Assembly (NCBI GenBank): GCA_017555925.1
Contig: JAFZFL010000207.1
Span: forward strand, 1 to 23,371
Direction of reading: 5' to 3'
From: Bacteroidales bacterium
GTDB taxonomy: Bacteria > Bacteroidota > Bacteroidia > Bacteroidales > UBA932
Length of the DNA stretch: 23,371 bases
A program made the translations under genes and the position numbers. The first letter of the stretch is position 1. Every line of letters starts with the position of its first letter. The notes beneath the pieces were generated by a model. That model was not told the origin of the DNA and searched no databases. It worked only from the letters and a program-made list of their open reading frames with translations. Below, in pieces: positions 1 to 6,466 of this stretch.

Positions 1-2
1 AG

Positions 3-44
3 GATTATGTCAAGGGACTTATAGCTCTGTTTAAAGGAAAATAG
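3..44 (+). CDS. C-terminal end of an upstream gene, probably the DUF58 protein of the Bat cluster
   Basis: Reading from base 3 gives DYVKGLIALFKGK and a TAG stop at 42-44, one base before the next ATG. Only 13 residues are visible, so the assignment rests on position and on the general look of the tail. In Bacteroidota the Bat cluster typically runs moxR, DUF58, membrane protein, batA, batB, batC, batD, batE, and DUF58 proteins commonly end in a short hydrophobic and basic tail of this sort. The two other forward frames close within 33 bases, so this is the only forward frame that reaches the next gene. Confidence 0.5.
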   Translation, partial: DYVKGLIALFKGK

Positions 45-45
45 G

Positions 46-1017
46 ATGTGTAGAGTTTTATATCTTATATTATTTGTTTTACTATCGGGTATAGGGGATT
101 CGCTGTATGCCCAGACTCCTGCCGTAAAGACTACAGGATTGTCAAAGGATTCTATACTCATTGGCGATCAGGTAGTATGGAACACTATCTTTGATGTGGC
201 AGAAAAGGATTCGGTCTTCATTATGCCCTATGCAAATCTGCTACAGACAGATACAACAGGTACAAAGGTTGAGGTGATTGCAGATTTCAAGCTTGATACA
301 GTTGCAATCAGAAAGGGAATGAAGGAGCTTGGGGCAAAAGTGCTTATCACCTCTTTTGATAGCGGCTACTATAAGTTGCCATTACCTTTGATTGTTATAA
401 ATCCGGAGAATAATGGCGGAGACACACTTAAATTTGAAACTCCGTTCATTGCTGTAAATACTATTCAGGTTGATACTACCGGATTTGTACCTATGGACAT
501 AAAAGGACAGATAAAATATCCGGTTACATTCAAGGAGGTTCTTCCTTGGATTCTTTTGGGATTGCTTGTAACAGGTCTGGCATATCTTGTATACAGATAC
601 ATAAAATATAGAAGGGAGAACAGGGACTTCTTTGGACGTCCTATAGTTCAGGATCCCCCTCATATAGTTGCATTGAGGGAGTTGGACAAGATTCATTCCC
701 TAAAATTGTGGCAGAATGGAAAAGAGAAGCAGTTCTATACCGGAATAACTGATACGCTCCGCAGCTACATAGAGGGCCGTTATGGAGTAAGCGCCATGGA
801 GAAGACCTCTTCTGAGATTATGGCAAGTTTGTCTGATGCAAGCATTGAGGAGAGAGCGTTAAGGGAGCTTGATGAACTCTTTAAGGTTGCAGACCTTGTC
901 AAATTTGCCAAATATGTGCCGACTGCCGGTGAGAACGAAGAGGCCATACCTGTTGCAGTAAGATTTGTGAATTCTACATATATGAAAGAGTTAGAGGAAG
1001 AAAAGGAGGGTAAATAG
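46..1017 (+). CDS. Bat-cluster membrane protein with periplasmic domain (DUF4381-like), upstream of batA
   Basis: 323 residues. Residues 1-22 form a signal peptide ending in YAQ. Residues 23-160 are a beta-rich, presumably periplasmic region. One membrane helix lies at about 166-184 (LPWILLGLLVTGLAYLVYRY). A basic helical cytoplasmic tail follows, with LRSYIEGRYG near 246-255 and a conserved-looking 'TSSEIM' stretch. The same kind of tail is present in the last 100 residues of BatD in this operon. Genes of this layout sit between DUF58 and batA in Bacteroidota aerotolerance clusters. The biochemical role is unknown; it probably assembles with the VWA proteins in the inner membrane. The ATG follows the previous stop by one base, and the TAG at its own end is one base before the batA ATG, so translation is likely coupled. 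Family assignment is from architecture, not a search. Confidence 0.75.
   Translation: MCRVLYLILFVLLSGIGDSLYAQTPAVKTTGLSKDSILIGDQVVWNTIFDVAEKDSVFIMPYANLLQTDTTGTKVEVIADFKLDTVAIRKGMKELGAKVLITSFDSGYYKLPLPLIVINPENNGGDTLKFETPFIAVNTIQVDTTGFVPMDIKGQIKYPVTFKEVLPWILLGLLVTGLAYLVYRYIKYRRENRDFFGRPIVQDPPHIVALRELDKIHSLKLWQNGKEKQFYTGITDTLRSYIEGRYGVSAMEKTSSEIMASLSDASIEERALRELDELFKVADLVKFAKYVPTAGENEEAIPVAVRFVNSTYMKELEEEKEGK
1003..1009 (+). promoter_or_regulatory. Shine-Dalgarno-like site before batA
   Basis: AAGGAGG lies inside the last codons of the preceding gene, 9 nt before the batA ATG at 1019. Strong Shine-Dalgarno matches are uncommon in Bacteroidota, whose starts usually have A-rich leaders. It may be partly a by-product of Glu/Lys/Gly codons (GAG GAA GAA AAG GAG GGT). 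Confidence 0.45.
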
Positions 1018-1018
1018 T

Positions 1019-2008
1019 ATGTTTTTTGAGTATCCGCATCTGTTATGGTTGCTGTTGCTGACAATTCCGGTAACTGCGATTTATATATACAGGCAAGTCA
1101 AGGGATTGGAACCATATATGCTGGTCTCTTCCATAGCACCTTGGCAGCATAGGGGAGGAGGTTTCAAGAAGTTTTTGCGTCATGTGCCATTTGTGTTGAG
1201 GGTTGTGGCTCTTGCAGCCATCATAGTGGCAATTGCGCGTCCTCGCTCTTCTTCAACCTTTGAGAGAATTGATACAGAAGGTATTGATATAATGTTGGCA
1301 TTGGATGTCTCTACAAGTATGCTTGCAAGAGATTTTGTTCCCGACAGAATTAATGCGGCAAAGGAGATTGCAATACAATTTGTGGCAGAACGCCCTTCAG
1401 ACAGGATTGGAGTTGCAGTATTTGCCGGAGAGAGCTATACACAATCTCCACTTACTACCGACAGGGCAACACTTATAAATCTTATAAAAGAGATTGACTG
1501 CGGCATAATTGAGGATGGAACTGCCATAGGAAATGGTCTGGCCACTGCAGTTGCCCGTTTGAAGGATTCACAGGCAAAGAGCCGGGTGGTGATACTTCTT
1601 ACTGATGGAGTGAACAATGCTGGAGAGATTTCGCCGCAGATGGCAGCAGAGATTGCCAAGACCTATGGTATAAGGGTATATACAATAGGTGTGGGAGCAA
1701 TAGGTACCGCACCATACCCTGTACAGACACCATTCGGTATAGAGCTTCAGCAGGTTGAGGTGCAGATTGATGAGCCTCTTCTTGAAAAAATTGCACAAGA
1801 AACAGACGGAAAATATTTCAGGGCTACAGACAATACAAAGCTTTTGGAAATATATGGGGAGATAAACAAGATGGAGAAGAGCAAGACTCTGGTAGACTCT
1901 TTCCCGTTGTATAAGGAGCTGTTTATGAATTTTGCACTAATAGCCCTTGCCGCTCTGGCTCTTGAGCTGTTGTTGAGATTGTTTGTCGTTAAACAGATTC
2001 CAGACTAA
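1019..2008 (+). CDS. batA: BatA, VWA-domain inner-membrane protein
   Basis: 329 residues, typical for BatA. There are two N-terminal membrane helices (about 8-25 and 57-74), a von Willebrand factor A domain at about 88-290, and a C-terminal helix at about 304-322. The metal-ion-dependent adhesion site is intact: DVSTS at 96-100, Thr168 in the DGTAIGNG loop, and Asp196 in LLTDG. In Bacteroides fragilis the bat genes were linked to aerotolerance, but the molecular activity is not settled. Working with MoxR-type AAA ATPases is the general pattern for this VWA family. The start is the only ATG that fits, one base after the upstream stop (TAGTATG). The next gene begins 13 nt downstream. BatA and the N-terminal half of the following protein are clear paralogues. 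Confidence 0.93.
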   Translation: MFFEYPHLLWLLLLTIPVTAIYIYRQVKGLEPYMLVSSIAPWQHRGGGFKKFLRHVPFVLRVVALAAIIVAIARPRSSSTFERIDTEGIDIMLALDVSTSMLARDFVPDRINAAKEIAIQFVAERPSDRIGVAVFAGESYTQSPLTTDRATLINLIKEIDCGIIEDGTAIGNGLATAVARLKDSQAKSRVVILLTDGVNNAGEISPQMAAEIAKTYGIRVYTIGVGAIGTAPYPVQTPFGIELQQVEVQIDEPLLEKIAQETDGKYFRATDNTKLLEIYGEINKMEKSKTLVDSFPLYKELFMNFALIALAALALELLLRLFVVKQIPD

Positions 2009-2009
2009 C

Positions 2010-2016
2010 AGGAGGT
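2010..2016 (+). promoter_or_regulatory. Canonical Shine-Dalgarno before the batB-batC fusion
   Basis: AGGAGGT sits 5 nt before the ATG at 2022, in the 13-nt gap after the batA stop. It is a full match to the anti-SD core and, unlike the site before batA, is not explained by coding sequence. It fixes the start at 2022. Confidence 0.65.
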
Positions 2017-2021
2017 AGATT

Positions 2022-3824
2022 ATGATACAGTTTGCTACACCACAATATCTATTGTTGATTTTTGTAATTCCACTCTTCTTTATCTTTTATGCACTGCACA
2101 GAAGAGAGCGCAAAAAGAGAATAAAGACTCTGGGAGAGTTGGATATAATTGAGAAACTTATGCCAACCATGTCACGCTATAAAGGTTGGGTAAGGATTAC
2201 GCTCTTCTCTCTTGCCTGGTTCTTTTTTATGATTGGTCTTGCCCGTCCGCAGATGGGGGCTCGTCTTAAGGAGAGCGACCGCAAAGGAGCGGAGATTATG
2301 ATTGCCCTTGATGTATCAAATTCCATGCTGGCTGAAGATTATTCTCCAAACAGGCTTGAAAGGGCAAAACTTGCCATTTCAAGACTTGTAGACAAATTGC
2401 ATGGAGACAGAATAGGCCTTATAGTCTTTGCAGGGCAATCTTTTGTCCAGTTGCCTATTACAACAGATTACGTCTCTGCAAAAATATTCTTGAACAGCAT
2501 AAATACCGAGTCTGTACCGGTTCAGGGTACGGCTTTGGGAGAGGCTATCCATACAGCTATGAGAAGTTTTAGTGTGCAGGGACAGATGGGTGAAAACAAC
2601 AAGGCTATAATTCTTATAACAGATGGAGAGAACCATGAGGATGATCCGGTTGAGGCGGCAAAAGCAGCAGCTCAGGAGGGAATAAGAGTCTTTTGTGTGG
2701 GCGTGGGTTCTCCGGAAGGAAAACCAATTCCTATGAATGGCGATCTGTTGAAGGACAGGGAGGGCAATATTGTAGTTACCAAACTTGATGAGAAGATTCT
2801 TGAGGAGGTGGCAATTGCAGGTGATGGTGCATACGTAAAGGCCGGAAGTGCGGAGTTTGGACTTAATCCTATCATCGACCAGTTGAGGGAGTTGCAGGAG
2901 CAGCAGTTCAGGGCACAGGTTTTTGAGGATTTTGATGAGCAATACATGTATTTCTTTGCAATTGCGCTATTCTTTTTATTGTTGGAGTTTTTGGTAGGAA
3001 ATAAAAAAATGGGTAAGAAATTGTTTGCGGTTGTGCTTGTAATCTCTCTGTCGGGATACCAGATGTATGCACAGACAGATAAAAAAGAGGTGAGAAGAGG
3101 TAACAGGGCCTTTGATAAGGAGAGTTTTAAAGAGGCTGAAGTGGAGTACCGAAAGGGCCTTATAAAGGATTCTGCATCCTTGGCGGCAAATTATAATTTG
3201 GCCAACACACTGTATAGAATGGATGATGCGATTAATGCTGAGAAAAACTATTCTGCTGTAGCCGACAGTGTAGGAAGGATGGCTATTGATGTTGACTGGA
3301 AAAAAGGAGAGGTTAAGAGCAAGAATTCTGCTCCTGCAGATTTATATCATAATTTGGGAAATTCATATCTTGCACAGAAAAAGTATTCTGAGGCGGTTGA
3401 TGCTTTCAAGAATTCGTTGAGACGCAATCCGGGGGATATGGATACCAAGACAAATCTGGCCTATGCCCAAAAAATGTTGAAGGACCAGCAGAATCAGCAG
3501 AACCAGGATCAGAACCAGCAGAACCAGAATCAAAATCAGGATCAAAATCAGGATCAGAATCAGGACCAGAACAAGGATAATCAGGACCAGAATAAAGAGA
3601 ATAAAGATCAGAACAAGGAGAACCAGGATCAGAACAAGGATAATAAGGATGATAATGGTGACCAGGATAAGAAAGATGGACAAGGTACTCCTCCAAAAAT
3701 AACTCCTCAAGCAGCAGAACAGATGCTGCAGGCAATGCAGGAGAAGGAGAACCAGACACAAGATAAGGTTAATAAAGAGAAGGCAAAGGCCTTGAAATCT
3801 AAACAGAAAGAGAAAAATTGGTAG
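2022..3824 (+). CDS. batB-batC: BatB-BatC fusion: VWA domain protein joined to a TPR protein
   Basis: 600 residues; BatB and BatC are normally two proteins. Residues 1-329 are a full BatB: helices at about 8-26 and 57-74, a VWA domain with an intact MIDAS (DVSNS 97-101, Thr170, Asp201 in LITDG), and a helix at about 307-325. Residue 330 is a Met that begins a second, complete signal-peptide-like segment (330-350, ending YAQ). Two to three TPR units follow (about 354-490), then a Gln/Asn/Asp/Lys-rich low-complexity stretch (about 488-550) and a charged tail. The junction is the A7 run at 3003-3009, and M330 has a modest AGGA upstream. The frame is open, so as read it is one gene. It could also be a recent fusion, an indel error in assembly, or a site where slippage yields separate proteins. 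It overlaps no codon of batD if batD starts at 3827. Confidence 0.88.
   Translation: MIQFATPQYLLLIFVIPLFFIFYALHRRERKKRIKTLGELDIIEKLMPTMSRYKGWVRITLFSLAWFFFMIGLARPQMGARLKESDRKGAEIMIALDVSNSMLAEDYSPNRLERAKLAISRLVDKLHGDRIGLIVFAGQSFVQLPITTDYVSAKIFLNSINTESVPVQGTALGEAIHTAMRSFSVQGQMGENNKAIILITDGENHEDDPVEAAKAAAQEGIRVFCVGVGSPEGKPIPMNGDLLKDREGNIVVTKLDEKILEEVAIAGDGAYVKAGSAEFGLNPIIDQLRELQEQQFRAQVFEDFDEQYMYFFAIALFFLLLEFLVGNKKMGKKLFAVVLVISLSGYQMYAQTDKKEVRRGNRAFDKESFKEAEVEYRKGLIKDSASLAANYNLANTLYRMDDAINAEKNYSAVADSVGRMAIDVDWKKGEVKSKNSAPADLYHNLGNSYLAQKKYSEAVDAFKNSLRRNPGDMDTKTNLAYAQKMLKDQQNQQNQDQNQQNQNQNQDQNQDQNQDQNKDNQDQNKENKDQNKENQDQNKDNKDDNGDQDKKDGQGTPPKITPQAAEQMLQAMQEKENQTQDKVNKEKAKALKSKQKEKNW
3003..3011 (+). 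other. A7 run and internal ATG at the BatB/BatC junction
   Basis: Seven A residues (3003-3009) run into ATG at 3009-3011, which would be the natural start of a stand-alone BatC of 271 residues. In the -1 frame after the A run the reading is AAT GGG TAA, ending BatB at once with NKKNG. A GGTAGGAA stretch at 2993-3000 lies 8 nt upstream of the internal ATG and could serve ribosome binding. Confidence 0.55.
3484..3660 (+). repeat. Imperfect hexanucleotide repeat coding for a Gln/Asn/Asp tract
   Basis: Tandem units close to CAGAAC, CAGGAT and AATCAG encode (QN/QD/NQ)n, grading into QNKDN/QNKEN units toward the 3' end. The tract lies in the BatC part, between the TPR units and the C-terminal tail. 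Low-complexity Gln/Asn/Lys stretches here are often seen in BatC proteins. Most units change in multiples of 3 or 6 nt, so the length can vary without breaking the frame. Confidence 0.85.
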
Positions 3825-3826
3825 AT

Positions 3827-5686
3827 ATGATGCATAGAAAATCACAGGCAAGAGGCAGGAAAACTCTGTTGCTGATAATGTTTTTGATGGCAGGTGTAGC
3901 CTCGTTTGCACAGAATTTTACAGTTAATGCTCCAAATGTTGTGGAGAAGGATGAGATATTCAGGGTTGTATATACGGCAGATGCCGAAATTGAGAGTTTT
4001 ACAACTCCAATGTTGGAAGGGTTGGATCTGTTGGCAGGACCTACCTCATCGAGAATGTCCAGCACCAGAATAATAAATGGCAAAAGGACAGACTCTTATG
4101 AGATAAGTTATACTCTTATTTTGAAGGCAACAGCTCCGGGTAAAGCAAAAATATCTGAAGCTCAGGCTACAATTGCCGGCAAGGTGTATACAGCCAAGGC
4201 TCTTGATATAGAGGTTGTAGGTAACAATACATCTGCATCTTCAACACAAACCCATCAAGGCCAGGTTACTGGAAATGCATCTGCTTCTTCCCAGAACAGG
4301 AGCAGGGGTGAAATTTCATCGGAGGATATATTCTTGCGTCTCTCTTTCAGCAAGACAAAGGTTGTAAAGGGAGAACCTATAGTTGCTACCCTCAAATTGT
4401 ACACTAAAGTACCTGTTGCGGGTTTTGAGGATATAAGGTTTCCTGTGTTTAACGGATTCTGGAGTCAGGAGTTGGAGACTCCCCAGAATATCAATTTTGT
4501 AAGGGAAAATTACAATAATCAGATATACAACTCTGCCGTATTGAGAAAATATATGCTTCTGCCACAGCAGACCGGTGTAATTACAGTAGATCCGGCAGAA
4601 ATGATATGTCTTATCCAGATAAGGACATCGGGCGGCGGAAGAAGTATGTTTGATGATTTCTTTGATTCATATCAGACTGTAAAGAAGAGACTTACAACAG
4701 CTGTAGCAAAGATAGACGTAAAACCGTTGCCACAAGGCGCACCTGCATCGTTTGGGGGTGGAGTGGGAGAGTTTACTCTTAACGTTTTACTGAACAGAGA
4801 CAGTATAAAGGCTCATGAGGCTGGTGCCCTGATGGTTGAAATATCGGGTGCCGGCAATCTTAATCTTATAGAGACTCCAAAAGTGGAACTTCCGGCAGAC
4901 TTTGAAAAATATGATGTAAAGAGCAATAACAATTTCTCCAATGGGACAAATGGAATGAGAGGCAAAAAGGTATTTGAGTTCCCATTTATTCCGCGCAGTG
5001 AGGGTATTTTTGAAATTCCTCCTGTTGAGTACACATATTATAATATTGCAAATGGAAAGTACGTTACTCTCAAGAGTGATACCCTAAAACTTAAAGTCTT
5101 GCCAGGTGATGCAAATATGCATGGCGGCGGTAGTGTGATGATGGGTATAAACAAACAGCAGGTTGTAAATTTGGGCAGCGACATCCGCTATATCTCAACA
5201 TCTTTGCCGCACCTTGTAAAGAGGGGTTCGTTCCTGATAGGTTCTCCTCTTTTCTATATTATTATAGCTGTAATTGTCATATTATATTTTATTGCAGAGA
5301 GACTTTTGCGCAGATATGCAAGATTGAAAGGTGATGTGCGCAGAACCAGGAACAAGAGGGCAAATAAGGTTGCCCGAATGAGGTTGAAACAGGCTCAAGT
5401 GTATATGAAAGAGAACTTGCACTCTCCGTTTTATGAAGAACTTCATAAAGCCCTGTTGGGATATATCAGCGACAAACTCTCTATTCAGTTTGCAGAGATG
5501 CAGCGTGATACAATAAGAGAGATTCTTGCAGAGAAGGGAGCGGCAGAAGAGGATATTAAGGCATTTATGACTCTTCTTGAAGATTGTGAGATGGCCCGTT
5601 ATTCACAGTCTGCAGGAGCAGGAGCAATGGCCGAACAATATGAAAAAGCAATGGATACAATTTCAAACCTTGAAAACAGATTGTAG
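3827..5686 (+). CDS. batD: BatD, periplasmic membrane-anchored protein of the Bat complex
   Basis: About 619 residues from the ATG at 3827. A second ATG follows immediately at 3830, and an in-frame TTG at 3818 overlaps the upstream gene. A basic N-terminus leads into a signal peptide (TLLLIMFLMAGVASFAQ). Several beta-sandwich repeats of the BatD type fill the periplasmic part, with the typical opening FTVNAPNVVEKDEIFRV. A membrane helix lies at about 468-490 (LFYIIIAVIVILYFIAERL), followed by a basic cytoplasmic helical tail similar to that of the first gene of the operon. Length and layout fit the BatD/oxygen-tolerance family. It is predicted to stand in the inner membrane with the two VWA proteins. 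Its stop (TAG 5684-5686) is one base before the next ATG, in the same TAGTATG arrangement as before batA. Confidence 0.9.
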   Translation: MMHRKSQARGRKTLLLIMFLMAGVASFAQNFTVNAPNVVEKDEIFRVVYTADAEIESFTTPMLEGLDLLAGPTSSRMSSTRIINGKRTDSYEISYTLILKATAPGKAKISEAQATIAGKVYTAKALDIEVVGNNTSASSTQTHQGQVTGNASASSQNRSRGEISSEDIFLRLSFSKTKVVKGEPIVATLKLYTKVPVAGFEDIRFPVFNGFWSQELETPQNINFVRENYNNQIYNSAVLRKYMLLPQQTGVITVDPAEMICLIQIRTSGGGRSMFDDFFDSYQTVKKRLTTAVAKIDVKPLPQGAPASFGGGVGEFTLNVLLNRDSIKAHEAGALMVEISGAGNLNLIETPKVELPADFEKYDVKSNNNFSNGTNGMRGKKVFEFPFIPRSEGIFEIPPVEYTYYNIANGKYVTLKSDTLKLKVLPGDANMHGGGSVMMGINKQQVVNLGSDIRYISTSLPHLVKRGSFLIGSPLFYIIIAVIVILYFIAERLLRRYARLKGDVRRTRNKRANKVARMRLKQAQVYMKENLHSPFYEELHKALLGYISDKLSIQFAEMQRDTIREILAEKGAAEEDIKAFMTLLEDCEMARYSQSAGAGAMAEQYEKAMDTISNLENRL

Positions 5687-5687
5687 T

Positions 5688-6443
5688 ATGAAGAGATTGG
5701 TATATATTTTATCATTTATTTTAGTGTCTCAAGTTTTGTTTGCTGTAGACAGGGACTCGTTGTGGAATAAGGCAAATGATGCATACTCTTTGGGAGAATA
5801 TACAACAGCGCTTGATATCTACAATCATATAGAGAAAGACGGCTATGCATCTGCAGCATTATGGTACAATATGGGTAATACCTGCTACAAATTGCAGGAT
5901 GATGGAAAAGCTATACTCTATTATGAGCGGGCGCTCAAACTCGATCCCTCAAATGGTGATGTGAAACATAATCTTGAAATTGCAAGATTGAAGATTTTGG
6001 ACAAAATTGAGATTGTTCCTGAATTTATTCTCACAACCTGGATAAAAGATTTGAGAAACAAGATGTCATCGGACAGATGGGCTTGGACAGGTATTGCCCT
6101 CTCTGTAATCACAGCTTTGCTTCTGCTCTGTTTCAGGTTTGCTCCAAAAACTTCTCAACGTAAAGTGGCATTTGCATTTGCGTGCCTTTCGCTTTTGATG
6201 GTGCTGGTGTCTTTCGGCTTTTCGGCAAGTCTTAAAGCAAACGTAAAGAGTCAGGATTCAGCAATTGTACTTGCACCGGTAAGCAATGTAAAGAGCGCTC
6301 CCAACTCAACAGGAGGCAATCTCTTTATACTTCACGAAGGTACAAAAGTGGAAATTCTTGAGCATGTTGGCGGTTGGAGCAGAATTGAATTGTCAGACGG
6401 CCGTCAGGGATGGATGTTGTCTAAAGATTTTGAGATTATATAG
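5688..6443 (+). CDS. batE: BatE, TPR and SH3-like domain membrane protein
   Basis: 251 residues from the ATG one base after the batD stop. A longer in-frame reading from 5577 lies inside batD and is not likely. A signal peptide spans 1-19. TPR units lie at about 24-100 (LWYNMGNTCYKLQDDGKAIL is a clear TPR helix pair). Two membrane helices lie at about 133-150 and 161-181. A bacterial SH3-like domain covers 190-251, with the typical sequence VLAPVSNVKSAPN, followed by HEGTKVEILE and GWSRIELSDGRQGWM. SH3b domains of this kind often bind peptidoglycan or peptides. This is the usual last member of Bat clusters. Its job in the complex is not established. Confidence 0.88.
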   Translation: MKRLVYILSFILVSQVLFAVDRDSLWNKANDAYSLGEYTTALDIYNHIEKDGYASAALWYNMGNTCYKLQDDGKAILYYERALKLDPSNGDVKHNLEIARLKILDKIEIVPEFILTTWIKDLRNKMSSDRWAWTGIALSVITALLLLCFRFAPKTSQRKVAFAFACLSLLMVLVSFGFSASLKANVKSQDSAIVLAPVSNVKSAPNSTGGNLFILHEGTKVEILEHVGGWSRIELSDGRQGWMLSKDFEII

Positions 6444-6466
6444 TTGTTCCTTTAAAATTTGACCTT

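Noticed and set aside
2379..2942. 187-codon minus-strand open frame inside batB
   Set aside because: It lies fully opposite the conserved VWA domain, is rich in Cys/Leu/Ser without a domain, and has no upstream signals.
3484..3660. Regular repeats that could suggest a CRISPR array
   Set aside because: Units are 6 nt, imperfect, without spacers, and code in frame for a low-complexity protein tract.
3363..3911. Long minus-strand open frame rich in Leu and Ile opposite the BatC repeat
   Set aside because: It is the antisense reading of the Gln/Asn/Asp repeat; the composition is artificial and the plus-strand gene is clear.
5577..5687. Extended start of batE inside batD
   Set aside because: The extension has no signal peptide at its front, whereas the ATG at 5688 begins a good one and abuts the batD stop.
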